This document shows, piece after piece, positions 51,440 through 60,661 of a stretch of 64,000 nucleotides of DNA. Where the stretch lies: positions 310,001 to 374,000 of the forward strand of contig NZ_JARWNX010000062.1 of NCBI RefSeq assembly GCF_029868385.1. Direction: 5' to 3'. Source of the DNA: Nocardia cyriacigeorgica (GTDB lineage: Bacteria; Actinomycetota; Actinomycetes; Mycobacteriales; Mycobacteriaceae). The first letter of the stretch is position 1. Every line of letters starts with the position of its first letter. A model generated the notes under the pieces. It was not told the origin of the DNA, ran no database searches, and worked only from the letters and a program-made list of their open reading frames with translations. Both the position numbers and the translations under genes were made by a program.

Positions 51440-52405
51440 ATGCGCGCCATCCAGGTTTCCGAGCACGGCGGTCCCGAGGTCCTGACCTACGCCGAGGTGC
51501 CCGACCCGCAGATCGGGCCCGGCCAGCTGCTGGTCGATACCGACGCGATCGGCGTCAACTTCATCGACACCTATATCCGCACCGGCACCTACAAGCAGCC
51601 GGTTCCCTACATCCCCGGCGCCGAGGGCACCGGCGTGGTGGCCGAAGTGGGTGCGGAGGTCACCGATTTCCGACCGGGTGATCGAGTCGCGTGGGCCAAC
51701 GCACCGAGTAGTTACGCACCGCTGGTGGCCGTCGACGAGGCCGTCGCCGTCGCGGTGCCCGACGGGGTCGACCCGCCCGTCGCCGCCTCGGCGCTGCTGC
51801 AAGGCATGACCGCGCACTATCTGATCGAGTCGATCTACCGGCCCGAACCCGGCGAGACGGTGCTCGTGCACGCGGGCGCGGGCGGGGTGGGCCTGTTGCT
51901 GACCCAGATGGCCGCGGCGCGCGGGGTCCGGGTGATCACCACGGTGTCCTCCGAGGAGAAGGAGGTGCTCTCGCGTGCGGCGGGGGCCGCGGAGGTGCTG
52001 CGCTACGGCGACGATCTGGCCGAGCGGGTCCGCGCACTGACTGACGGCGTCGGGGTGTCGGCGGTCTACGACGGCGTCGGCGCCGACACCTTCGACGCCA
52101 GTCTCGCGTCCTTGCGCATCCGCGGAACGCTGGCGCTGTTCGGCGCCGCCAGTGGTCCGGTACCGCCGTTCGATCCACAACGGCTCAATTCCGGCGGTTC
52201 GCTGTTCCTCACCCGGCCCACGCTCGCGCACTACACCCGAGACCGCGCCGAATTGCTGTGGCGGGCCGGTGATGTACTGGAAGCGATTGCCGAAGGCGCG
52301 TTGGCGATACGGGTGGGCGCCACCTATCCGCTGGCCGAAGCCGCGCGAGCGCACCGCGATCTGGAGGGCCGCAAGACCACTGGCTCCCTCGTGTTGCTGC
52401 CCTGA
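51440..52405 (+). CDS. qor: Quinone oxidoreductase (zeta-crystallin type MDR)
   Basis: 321 aa zinc-free medium-chain dehydrogenase/reductase. The NADPH-binding GAGGVGLLLTQMAAARGVRV and the substrate-site NFIDTYIRTGTYKQPVPYIP are typical of Qor, as is the terminal DLEGRKTTGSLVLLP. It reduces quinones by one electron. It corresponds to Rv1454c. ATG 51440 follows GGAG. The next gene downstream is ctaB, in the opposite direction. Confidence 0.9.
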   Translation: MRAIQVSEHGGPEVLTYAEVPDPQIGPGQLLVDTDAIGVNFIDTYIRTGTYKQPVPYIPGAEGTGVVAEVGAEVTDFRPGDRVAWANAPSSYAPLVAVDEAVAVAVPDGVDPPVAASALLQGMTAHYLIESIYRPEPGETVLVHAGAGGVGLLLTQMAAARGVRVITTVSSEEKEVLSRAAGAAEVLRYGDDLAERVRALTDGVGVSAVYDGVGADTFDASLASLRIRGTLALFGAASGPVPPFDPQRLNSGGSLFLTRPTLAHYTRDRAELLWRAGDVLEAIAEGALAIRVGATYPLAEAARAHRDLEGRKTTGSLVLLP

Positions 52406-52411
52406 GCCGGT

Positions 52412-52547
52412 TCAGTAGTCGCGTCCCGTGAGGCCGCGATAGACGAAGCGGGTCAGCCCGTCGATCGCCTCTCGTCGGACAGCTGTATCGAGCCGTCCTC
52501 GTACGCCTCGACTGCTACATAGGGCGTCTCCGCGAGCACGCCTCGGC
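52412..52547 (-). pseudogene. Possible decayed gene end between qor and ctaB
   Basis: Two adjacent minus-strand frames read like one protein broken by a frameshift near 52465-52475. The first is GVLAETPYVAVEAYEDGSIQ (ending LSDERRSTG stop) and the second is REAIDGLTRFVYRGLTGRDY followed by a stop at 52412. The second resembles the C-terminus of a TetR-like regulator, but no helix-turn-helix remains. It sits directly after the ctaB stop. The assignment is weak. Confidence 0.3.
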
Positions 52548-53537
52548 TCAGCCGAACAGGACCTCACCGATGGTGGTCCACCCGAGCACCGAGTCGATGG
52601 CCAGGCCGCAGAACACCACCGCCAGGTAGTTGTTGGACTGGAGGAACAGCCGCAGCGGCTTCACCGACTCACCGCGCCGCACACCCGCATACAACTGGTG
52701 GGCCATCAGCAGGAACCAGGCACCGGCGACCAGTGCGACGGCCGCGTAGATCACGCCGGTCGCCGGGACCAGCGCCAGGGTGGTGAGCACGGTCAGCCAG
52801 GTGTAGATGACGATCTGTTTGGTGACGGTCTGCTCGGTGGCCACCACCGGAAGCATCGGCACACCGGCTGCGCGGTAGTCCTCCTTGTAGCGCATGGCCA
52901 GCGCCCAGGTGTGCGGCGGAGTCCAGAAGAAGATCACGCCGAACAGGGCGATCGCGGGCCAGCCGATGGTTCCGGTGACCGCCGACCAGCCGACCAGTGC
53001 CGGCATACATCCGGCGGCGCCGCCCCACACCACATTCTGTGCGGTGCGGCGTTTGAGGCCGAGGGTGTAGACGAAGACGTAGAACAGGATCGTCGCGACC
53101 ACGAGCACGCCACTGAGCAGGTTGGCCTGCCACCACAGCCAGGCGAACGAACCGATACCGAGCACGACGCCGAAGACGAACGCGTGCGAGGTCGGCACCG
53201 CATCGCGGGCCAGCGGGCGCTTCGCCGTCCGCTTCATCACCTTGTCGATATCGGCGTCGGCGACACAGTTGAGGGTATTCGCGCTCGCCGCGCCCATCCA
53301 GCCGCCGAACAACGTGGCCAAGATGAGCCGGATGTCGACCTGACCGCGATCGGCGAGGAGCATGGTCGGGATGGTGGCGACCAACAGCAGCTCGATGACG
53401 CGCGGTTTGGTCAGCGCGATATAGGCCAGCGGCCGGCGCAGAATTTTCGCTACCGGGCCGTCACCGGTGACCCGATCCGCCAGGGCCGGCGAGGAATCGT
53501 GCGCGCCGCCGACCCCCGGCTGTTGACCGATCCGCAC
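52548..53537 (-). CDS. ctaB: CtaB protoheme IX farnesyltransferase (heme O synthase)
   Basis: 329 aa UbiA-family prenyltransferase with about nine helices. The prenyl-diphosphate Asp motif is in TLNCVADADIDKVMKRTAKR, and the second acidic loop is near WALAMRYKEDYRAAGVPML. It converts heme B to heme O, which CtaA then oxidises. The GTG at 53537 is chosen because GAGGAG lies 5 nt upstream (53548-53543), although the frame opens 8 codons earlier at 53561. The ctaA and ctaB promoters share CTACCATCGT. Confidence 0.94.
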   Translation of the reverse strand: MRIGQQPGVGGAHDSSPALADRVTGDGPVAKILRRPLAYIALTKPRVIELLLVATIPTMLLADRGQVDIRLILATLFGGWMGAASANTLNCVADADIDKVMKRTAKRPLARDAVPTSHAFVFGVVLGIGSFAWLWWQANLLSGVLVVATILFYVFVYTLGLKRRTAQNVVWGGAAGCMPALVGWSAVTGTIGWPAIALFGVIFFWTPPHTWALAMRYKEDYRAAGVPMLPVVATEQTVTKQIVIYTWLTVLTTLALVPATGVIYAAVALVAGAWFLLMAHQLYAGVRRGESVKPLRLFLQSNNYLAVVFCGLAIDSVLGWTTIGEVLFG

Positions 53538-53561
53538 TGTTTCTCCTCGCACGCTGTGCAT

Positions 53562-54006
53562 CGCATCCGGCTGTGGAACGAGCAGCGCGCAGCTGCGGCG
53601 CGGCCACTACTACAGACGATGGTAGACCCACACCCGCAGCGCACCGACCCGCGCCCCCTGCCCGGGCGAGCATCCGTTCACCCGCGGGTAACCGCCCGCA
53701 CCCGGTGTGAACAGCGGGGGTTCACGGCTGCGGCCGGGTATTCGTGGCGACGGACACATACGCCGTGAGCAGCGCGGGGCCGGATGCAACGCATAGCCGG
53801 GCGCGTCGCGGGTATCCGGTCACGGACCGGCGCGGGCAGCCGCCACACCGTCGAGCGGGGGATTTTCCCCCGGGTTCATGCGCGTCCGGTCGTGGGCACA
53901 TCTAGGGTGGTAGCTACATCCGGCACGCGCTTTTCGGCGCTGCCGTAGGTCATGCCACCGCCCATCCGCCATCGTCGACGAAACCAATGTCAGGAGAACC
54001 CCGGTC
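53562..54006. other. Divergent promoter region between ctaB and tkt
   Basis: 445 bp. On the minus strand CTACCATCGT at 53625-53616 supplies a -10 (TACCAT) for ctaB with a leader of about 70 nt. On the plus strand TAGGGT at 53903-53908 is the best -10 for tkt, giving a leader of about 90 nt that ends with AGGAG at 53992-53996. No gene is evident here. Confidence 0.5.
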
Positions 54007-56148
54007 GTGTCAGTGACAGACGACATCCGCGCCCTCACCCAGCCGAACCATCCGGCCGACTGGACGGACCTGGACACCAAGGCGGTCGACACGATCCGGG
54101 TGCTGGCCGCCGACGCGGTCCAGAACGCGGGTAACGGTCACCCCGGTACCGCGATGAGCCTCGCGCCGCTGGCCTATGTGCTCTACCAGCGGGTCATGAC
54201 CCACGACCCGAGCGATCCGAGCTGGGTCGGCCGTGACCGCTTCGTACTCTCCTGTGGACATTCCAGCCTCACCCAGTACATCCAGCTGTACCTGGCCGGT
54301 TTCGGGCTCGAACTCGACGACCTGAAGAACCTGCGCAAGTGGGGCTCGCTGACCCCGGGCCACCCCGAGTTCCGCCACACCGACGGCGTCGAGATCACCA
54401 CCGGCCCGCTCGGCCAGGGTCTGGCCTCCGCCGTGGGTATGGCGATGGCCGCCCGCCGTGAGCGCGGCCTGTTCGATCCGGAGGCCGCGCCCGGCGCCAG
54501 CCCGTTCGATCACTTCATCTACGTCGTCGCCTCCGACGGCGACCTCGAGGAGGGTGTCACCTCCGAGGCATCCTCGCTGGCGGGCACCCAGCAGCTCGGC
54601 AACCTGGTGGTGATCTACGACGACAACAAGATCTCCATCGAGGACGACACCACCATCGCCTTCACCGAGGACGTCGCCGCCCGCTACGCCGCCTATGGCT
54701 GGCATGTGCAGACCGTCGAGGGCGGCGAGGACGTCGTGGCGATCGAGGCCGCCATCGAGGCCGCCAAGGCCGAGACCGGTAAGCCGTCGATCATCGTGCT
54801 GCGCACCGTCATCGGCTACCCGGCGCCCACCAAGATGAACACCGGCGCCTCGCACGGTGCCGCGCTCGGCGGCGACGAGGTGGCCGCCACCAAGAAGATC
54901 CTCGGTTTCGATCCGGAGCGCAGCTTCCAGGTCGACGACGCCGTCATCGCGCACACCCGCAAGGCGGTCGAGCGCGGTCAGCAGGCGCACAAGGACTGGC
55001 AGCAGCGCTTCGATGCGTGGGCGCAGGCCAACCCGGACAACAAGGCTCTGTTCGATCGTCTCGTCGAGCGAGCACTGCCCGCGGGCTGGACCGCGAATCT
55101 GCCCACCTACGAGGCCGATCCGGCGGGTGTGGCCACCCGTAAGGCCTCGGGCAAGGTGCTGGCCGCGCTGGCGCCGGTGCTGCCGGAGCTGTGGGGCGGT
55201 TCGGCCGACCTCGCCGAATCCAACAACACCACCATGCCGGATGTGGCGAGCTTCGGTCCCGAGGCGATCTCCACCGGTATGTGGAAGGCCAACCCGTACG
55301 GTCGCACACTGCACTTCGGTGTCCGCGAGCACGCCATGGGCTCGATCCTCAACGGCATCGCGCTGCACGGCCCGACCCGCCCCTACGGCGGCACCTTCCT
55401 GGTGTTCAGCGATTACATGCGTCCGGCGGTGCGGCTGGCCGCGCTGATGCGGTTGCCCGTCACCTACGTCTGGACCCACGATTCCATCGGCCTCGGCGAG
55501 GACGGCCCCACCCATCAGCCGATCGAGCATCTGGCCGCGCTGCGCGCCATTCCGGGCCTGAACGTGGTCCGCCCCGGCGACGCCAACGAGACCACCTACG
55601 CCTGGCGCACCATCCTCGAGCGCGACAGCAGCGAGCACAGCTCGCACTTCTCGGTGTCGGAGCTGCCGCATCAGGACGGTCCGTCGGCGCTGGCGCTGAC
55701 CCGGCAGAACCTGCCGGTTCAGGAGGGCACCAGCTACGAGGGCGTATCGAAGGGCGGCTACATCCTGGCCGAGGCCTCCACCGGTGTCCCGCAGGTGATC
55801 CTGATCGCCACCGGTTCCGAACTCCAGCTCGCCGTCGAGGCGCGCACTACGCTGGAGGAGCAGGGTATCGGTACCCGCGTGGTCTCGATGCCGTGTGTGG
55901 AGTGGTTCGACGCGCAGGACAAGGCCTACCGCGACGAGGTGCTGCCGCCCTCGGTCGCCGCGAGGGTGACCGTCGAGGCCGGTATCGCGATGCCGTGGCA
56001 CCGGTTCGCCGGTGACGCGGGCGAGATCGTCTCCATCGAGCATTTCGGCGCCTCCGCCGACTACAAGACCCTGTTCCGCGAGTTCGGCTTCACGCCAGAG
56101 GCCGTCGTCGCCGCAGCCCAGCGCACGCTCAGCAACGTGAAGGGATAA
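54007..56148 (+). CDS. tkt: Transketolase
   Basis: 713 aa TPP enzyme of the non-oxidative pentose phosphate pathway. Signatures are NAGNGHPGTAMSLAPLAYVL, GHSSLTQYIQLYLAGFGLEL, HTDGVEITTGPLGQGLASAV, the TPP-binding GDGDLEEGVTSEASSLAGTQ region with YDDNKISIED, and the central GEDGPTHQPIEHLAALRAIP. Start GTG 54007, 10 nt after AGGAG. It begins the five-gene operon tkt-tal-zwf-opcA-pgl, in the same order as Rv1449c-Rv1445c. Confidence 0.96.
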   Translation: MSVTDDIRALTQPNHPADWTDLDTKAVDTIRVLAADAVQNAGNGHPGTAMSLAPLAYVLYQRVMTHDPSDPSWVGRDRFVLSCGHSSLTQYIQLYLAGFGLELDDLKNLRKWGSLTPGHPEFRHTDGVEITTGPLGQGLASAVGMAMAARRERGLFDPEAAPGASPFDHFIYVVASDGDLEEGVTSEASSLAGTQQLGNLVVIYDDNKISIEDDTTIAFTEDVAARYAAYGWHVQTVEGGEDVVAIEAAIEAAKAETGKPSIIVLRTVIGYPAPTKMNTGASHGAALGGDEVAATKKILGFDPERSFQVDDAVIAHTRKAVERGQQAHKDWQQRFDAWAQANPDNKALFDRLVERALPAGWTANLPTYEADPAGVATRKASGKVLAALAPVLPELWGGSADLAESNNTTMPDVASFGPEAISTGMWKANPYGRTLHFGVREHAMGSILNGIALHGPTRPYGGTFLVFSDYMRPAVRLAALMRLPVTYVWTHDSIGLGEDGPTHQPIEHLAALRAIPGLNVVRPGDANETTYAWRTILERDSSEHSSHFSVSELPHQDGPSALALTRQNLPVQEGTSYEGVSKGGYILAEASTGVPQVILIATGSELQLAVEARTTLEEQGIGTRVVSMPCVEWFDAQDKAYRDEVLPPSVAARVTVEAGIAMPWHRFAGDAGEIVSIEHFGASADYKTLFREFGFTPEAVVAAAQRTLSNVKG

Positions 56149-56154
56149 GTGCTC

Positions 56155-57285
56155 ATGGCACAGAACGAGAACGTCGCCGCTCTCAGCGCGGCGGGAGTGT
56201 CGGTCTGGCTCGACGATCTGTCCCGCGACCGGATCAATTCCGGCAATCTCGCGGAACTCATCGCGACCCGCGGCGTGGTCGGGGTGACCACCAACCCGAC
56301 CATCTTCCATGGTGCGTTGAGCACGGGTCACGCCTACGACGCCCAGGTCGCGGCGCTGGCCGCGCAGGGCGCCGACGCCGACGCGGCGATCCGCACCATC
56401 ACCACCGACGACGTCCGCGCGGCCTGCGATGTGCTGGCCGGGGTGTTCGAGGAGACCGGTGGGGTGGACGGCCGGGTCTCCATCGAGGTCGATCCGCGGC
56501 TGGCCTTCGACGCGGAGAAGACCACGGCGCAGGCGGTCGAGCTGTGGAAGATCGTCGACCGGCCCAATCTGTTCATCAAGATTCCGGCCACCGAGGAAGG
56601 TCTGCCCGCGATCACCGCGGTGATCGCCGAGGGCATCAGCGTCAATGTCACGCTGATCTTCTCGGTCGCCCGGTATCGCTCGGTGATGGGCGCCTACCTC
56701 GACGGCCTGCGCAAGGCGCGCACCGCGGGCCACGATCTGGCCTACATCCATTCGGTGGCCTCGTTCTTCGTGTCCCGGGTGGACACCGAGATCGATAAGC
56801 GGCTCGAGGCGATCGGCTCGCCCGAGGCGCTGGCCCTGCGTGGTCAGGCCGGTGTGGCCAACGCCAGGCTCGCCTACGCCGAGTACCAGGACGTCTTCGA
56901 CGGCGGCGCGCACACCTCGACGTTCACCCATCTCGCGGCCATGGGCGGCAACCGGCAGCGGCCGCTGTGGGCGTCGACCGGGGTGAAGAACCCGGAGTAC
57001 TCCGACACGCTGTACGTCACCGAGCTGGTGGCGCCGAACACGGTGAACACCCTGCCGGAGAAGACTCTGGAGGCGGTGGCCGATCACGGCGTGATCCGTG
57101 GTGACGCCGTCTCCGGTACCGCCGCGGCGGCGCAGGAGGTGTTCGACAAGCTGACGGCGGTCGGCATCGACCTCGACGATGTGTTCGCGGTGCTCGAACG
57201 CGAGGGCGTCGACAAATTCGAGAAGTCGTGGGAGGAACTGCTTTCGGCCACCGCACAGGAACTGTCCGCGGCCGGGGGTAACTGA
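56155..57285 (+). CDS. tal: Transaldolase
   Basis: 376 aa bacterial-type (longer) transaldolase. The Schiff-base Lys lies in FIKIPATEEGLPAITAVIAE. The Asp and Glu of VSVWLDDLSRDRI and VVGVTTNPTIF are conserved, as is RPLWASTGVKNPEYSDTLYV. It exchanges dihydroxyacetone units between F6P/E4P and S7P/G3P. ATG 56155 is 6 bp after the tkt stop; a GTG at 56149 is the frame limit. Confidence 0.95.
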   Translation: MAQNENVAALSAAGVSVWLDDLSRDRINSGNLAELIATRGVVGVTTNPTIFHGALSTGHAYDAQVAALAAQGADADAAIRTITTDDVRAACDVLAGVFEETGGVDGRVSIEVDPRLAFDAEKTTAQAVELWKIVDRPNLFIKIPATEEGLPAITAVIAEGISVNVTLIFSVARYRSVMGAYLDGLRKARTAGHDLAYIHSVASFFVSRVDTEIDKRLEAIGSPEALALRGQAGVANARLAYAEYQDVFDGGAHTSTFTHLAAMGGNRQRPLWASTGVKNPEYSDTLYVTELVAPNTVNTLPEKTLEAVADHGVIRGDAVSGTAAAAQEVFDKLTAVGIDLDDVFAVLEREGVDKFEKSWEELLSATAQELSAAGGN

Positions 57286-57290
57286 CCCAG

Positions 57291-58856
57291 ATGGCCGGTA
57301 CCGGGCACGCAGCGACCACGACCGGGTGGCGTAACCCACTGCGCGACGGACGGGACAAGCGGGTACCGCGGATCGCGGGACCGTGCAGCATGGTGATCTT
57401 CGGCGTCACCGGAGATCTGTCCCGGAAGAAGCTCATGCCTGCCATCTACGATCTGGCGAACCGGGGGCTGCTGCCCCCGGGTTTCGCGCTGGTCGGTTTC
57501 GCCCGCCGGGATATGGGCGACGCCGATTTCGCCGAAATCGTGCTGGAGGCGGTGCGGGCGCACGCGCGCACCCCGTTCCGGCAGGAGGTGTGGGATCACC
57601 TCGCCGAAGGCATCCGTTTCGTCCAGGGCTCCTTCGAGGACGACGGGGCCTTCGCCCAACTCGCCTCGACGCTGGCGGCATTGGACGCCGAACGCGGTAC
57701 CGGCGGCAATCACGCCTTCTACCTGTCGATTCCACCGGCCATGTTCCCGGTGGTGCTCGATCAGCTCTCCGTGCACGGGCTGGCCAAACCCGCGCAGGCG
57801 CACGGCCGCACGCCCTGGCGGCGGGTGGTGATCGAGAAGCCGTTCGGGCACGATCTGGACAGCGCACGCGAACTCAACGCACTGGTCAACCGGGTCTTCC
57901 CGGAGGAGACGGTGTTTCGCATCGACCACTATCTCGGCAAGGAGACGGTGCAGAACATTCTAGCGCTGCGCTTCGCCAACCAGTTGTACGATCCGATCTG
58001 GAACGCCAACTACGTCGATCATGTGCAGATCACCATGGCCGAGGACATCGGCCTCGGTGGCCGCGCCGGATACTACGACGGTATCGGCGCCGCCCGTGAC
58101 GTCATCCAGAACCATCTGCTCCAACTGCTCGCGCTCACCGCGATGGAGGAGCCGATCAGCTTCGCGCCCAACCAGTTGCAGATGGAGAAGATCAAGGTCC
58201 TCTCGGCCACCACGCTGGTCGAACCGCTGGACGAGACCACGGCGCGCGGCCAGTACGCGGCGGGTTGGCAGGGCGGTGAGCAGGTGGTCGGCCTGCTCGA
58301 CGAGGAGGGCTTCGATCCCGATTCGCGCACCGAGACCTATGCCGCGCTGACGTTGGAGGTCAACACCCGGCGTTGGGCGGGTGTGCCGTTCTATCTGCGC
58401 ACCGGTAAACGCTTGGGCCGCAGGGTCACCGAGATCGCGGTGGTGTTCAAACGGGCGCCGCATCTGCCCTTCGATCAGACCATGACCGAGGAACTGGGCC
58501 AGAACGCCATCGTGATGCGGATCCAGCCGGATGAGGGCATCACCATGCGGTTCGGTTCCAAAGTTCCGGGTTCGGGGATGGAGGTGCGCGATGTCAATAT
58601 GGATTTCAGTTACGGCGAAGCGTTCACCGAGTCCTCCCCCGAGGCATATGAACGGTTGATCCTCGATGTGCTGCTCGGAGTTCCATCGCTGTTCCCGGTG
58701 AACGCGGAGGTCGAATTGTCCTGGAGCATCCTCGATCCGGTACTCGACCATTGGGCGGCGGTCGGCAAACCCGAACCGTACGAGGCCGGTACCTGGGGGC
58801 CGGAATCCGCCGACGAGATGCTGGCCCGCACCGGCCGGGAATGGCGGCGGCCATGA
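57291..58856 (+). CDS. zwf: Glucose-6-phosphate 1-dehydrogenase
   Basis: 521 aa. The NADP-binding fingerprint is MVIFGVTGDLSRKKLMPAIY. The catalytic motif RIDHYLGKETVQNILALRFA has the active-site His. YLRTGKRLGRRVTEIAVVFK and the C-terminal GGFDP-like phosphate site segments are in place. It provides NADPH at the entrance of the oxidative pentose phosphate branch. Start ATG 57291 is 5 bp after tal. The N-terminal 30 residues are a typical actinobacterial extension. Confidence 0.96.
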   Translation: MAGTGHAATTTGWRNPLRDGRDKRVPRIAGPCSMVIFGVTGDLSRKKLMPAIYDLANRGLLPPGFALVGFARRDMGDADFAEIVLEAVRAHARTPFRQEVWDHLAEGIRFVQGSFEDDGAFAQLASTLAALDAERGTGGNHAFYLSIPPAMFPVVLDQLSVHGLAKPAQAHGRTPWRRVVIEKPFGHDLDSARELNALVNRVFPEETVFRIDHYLGKETVQNILALRFANQLYDPIWNANYVDHVQITMAEDIGLGGRAGYYDGIGAARDVIQNHLLQLLALTAMEEPISFAPNQLQMEKIKVLSATTLVEPLDETTARGQYAAGWQGGEQVVGLLDEEGFDPDSRTETYAALTLEVNTRRWAGVPFYLRTGKRLGRRVTEIAVVFKRAPHLPFDQTMTEELGQNAIVMRIQPDEGITMRFGSKVPGSGMEVRDVNMDFSYGEAFTESSPEAYERLILDVLLGVPSLFPVNAEVELSWSILDPVLDHWAAVGKPEPYEAGTWGPESADEMLARTGREWRRP

Positions 58857-59761
58857 TCGTCGATATGCCGGGCACCACCACCGGCGAGGTCACCAAAAGG
58901 CTGGTGCTCCTGCGCGAGAGCAATGGCGTCATCACCATGGGTCGGGTGCTCACCCTTGTGGTGTGCACGCTCGACAGTTCCGAGGCCGAGGACGCGATCG
59001 ACGCCGCCAACGAGGCCAGCCGCGAACATCCCTGCCGGGTGGTCGTGCTGGCCCGCGGCGACCGTGACGCCGAGACCCGGCTGGACGCGCAGATCCGTGT
59101 CGGCGGGGATGCGGGCGCGGCCGAGGTGATCGTGCTGCGGTTGCAGGGTCAGCTCATCAATCATGAGAGCAGCGTGGTCATTCCGTTCCTGTTGCCGGAT
59201 ACGCCGGTGGTGGCGTGGTGGCCGCGCGGCGCGCCGGAGGTCCCGTCCAAGGATTCGGTGGGCAGGTTGGCCACGCGGCGGATCACCGACGCCACCTTCG
59301 CCGCCGACCCGCAGGCCACCATCAAAAAGCGGCTCGACTCCTACGCCACCGGTGATACCGATCTGGCGTGGAGCCGGATCACCTATTGGCGGGCGCTGCT
59401 GGCGGCCGCCATGGACGAACCGCCGTTCGAACCGGTCGAATCGGTGACGGTATCGGGTCTGCGCGACGAACCGGCGCTCGATATCCTCGCGGGCTGGCTG
59501 GCCGGACGGCTGGATTGCCCGGTGTATCGACGCACCGGTGCGTTGGAGGTGCAGATGCATCGGCCGACAGTGTCGATCGGTATCACCCGCCCGCAGACCG
59601 GTGTCACCGCCACGCTCACCCGCACCGGTGAGCCGGATCAGCGGATCGCTTTGGCGCGCAGAGAGGCTCGGGATTGCCTCGCCGAGGAGCTGCGTCGACT
59701 CGACGCCGACGACATCTATGCCGAGGCACTGGCCGGTATCGAAAGGGTGACCTATGACTAG
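58853..59761 (+). CDS. opcA: OpcA, glucose-6-phosphate dehydrogenase assembly protein
   Basis: 302 aa OpcA family. The N-terminal beta-rich region holds VLTLVVCTLDSSEAEDAIDA. The conserved central part is VVIPFLLPDTPVVAWWPRGA, followed by the C-terminal CPVYRRTGALEVQMHRPTVS. OpcA is required for assembly and redox activation of G6PD in cyanobacteria and is co-transcribed with zwf in actinobacteria. The ATG at 58853 overlaps the zwf stop; the overlap with pgl is 8 bp. Confidence 0.93.
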   Translation: MIVDMPGTTTGEVTKRLVLLRESNGVITMGRVLTLVVCTLDSSEAEDAIDAANEASREHPCRVVVLARGDRDAETRLDAQIRVGGDAGAAEVIVLRLQGQLINHESSVVIPFLLPDTPVVAWWPRGAPEVPSKDSVGRLATRRITDATFAADPQATIKKRLDSYATGDTDLAWSRITYWRALLAAAMDEPPFEPVESVTVSGLRDEPALDILAGWLAGRLDCPVYRRTGALEVQMHRPTVSIGITRPQTGVTATLTRTGEPDQRIALARREARDCLAEELRRLDADDIYAEALAGIERVTYD

Positions 59762-60509
59762 CACCACCGATTCGGAATTCCCCGGCGATACCGTCGAGGT
59801 GCATCCCGATACCGATGCGTTGGTCGCCGCGGCGGCCAAACGTTTCGTCGGCGTGGTGGTCGCCGCGCAGTCCGCACGCGGTTCGGCCTCGGTGGTGCTC
59901 ACCGGCGGCGGCACCGGAATCGACCTGCTGAAAAAGGTCCGCGAGGCCCCCGGCGACATCGATTGGTCGCGCCTCGACGTGTTCTGGGGCGACGAACGTT
60001 TCGTTCCCGCGGGCGATCCGGAACGCAACGAACTCCAGGCCCGCGAGGCCCTGCTCGACCATGTGCCCGTCGACCCGCACCGTGTGCACCCGGTGGCGAC
60101 CTCCGACGGTGAATACCCCGACCCGGTGGCCGCGGCCGCCGAGTATTCCGCCGCCGTACACGCCCACGTGGCCGAACACGGCGCTTTCGATCTACATCTG
60201 CTCGGTATGGGCGTTGAGGGCCATATCAATTCGCTGTTCCCCGATACCGACGCGGTGCGCGAAGAACACGAACTCGTCGTCGCGGTGACCCACTCCCCCA
60301 AGCCGCCACCGGTACGGGTCACCCTCACGCTGCCCGCCATCCGCCATGCCCGCCACGTCGTGCTGGTGGTCGGTGGTGGAGCCAAGGCCGATGCGGTGGC
60401 GGCCGCCATCTCCGGCGCGGAACCGGTCGATATCCCGGCGGCGGGCGCTTCGGGCTCGGAGTCGACGACCTGGTTGCTAGACCGCGCCGCAGCAGCATCG
60501 CTGCGCTGA
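59754..60509 (+). CDS. pgl: 6-Phosphogluconolactonase
   Basis: 251 aa DevB/SOL-type lactonase. Conserved segments are VVLTGGGTGIDLLKKVREAP, DVFWGDERFVPAGDPERNEL and HLLGMGVEGHINSLFPDTDA. The family usually has GMGPDGHIASLFP here; VEG replaces PDG, a modest deviation near the active site. It hydrolyses 6-phosphogluconolactone from Zwf. It is the last gene of the operon. Confidence 0.93.
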   Translation: MTSTTDSEFPGDTVEVHPDTDALVAAAAKRFVGVVVAAQSARGSASVVLTGGGTGIDLLKKVREAPGDIDWSRLDVFWGDERFVPAGDPERNELQAREALLDHVPVDPHRVHPVATSDGEYPDPVAAAAEYSAAVHAHVAEHGAFDLHLLGMGVEGHINSLFPDTDAVREEHELVVAVTHSPKPPPVRVTLTLPAIRHARHVVLVVGGGAKADAVAAAISGAEPVDIPAAGASGSESTTWLLDRAAAASLR

Positions 60510-60661
60510 TCGCTGTTCCGGCTTTCGATACGGCTCGCGGAGGCCCGCCCGTAACCAGTCGATATGCGGTTCACCCGCAGGTCGGTACCGCAGAGCCGGA
60601 TTGCCGTTCGTGGGGAGTGCCCTGCTTGCGATGGCTACATCTGCACCGTAGAAGTGCGGAT

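Noticed and set aside
54010..57339. Minus-strand open frame of 1109 codons opposite tkt and tal
   Set aside because: It is the antisense shadow of two certain genes in high-GC DNA; the composition (Gly/Arg/His-rich) is not protein-like.
58610..60574. Minus-strand frame of 654 codons opposite zwf, opcA and pgl
   Set aside because: Antisense shadow with low-complexity Ser/Thr/Ala content and no domain.
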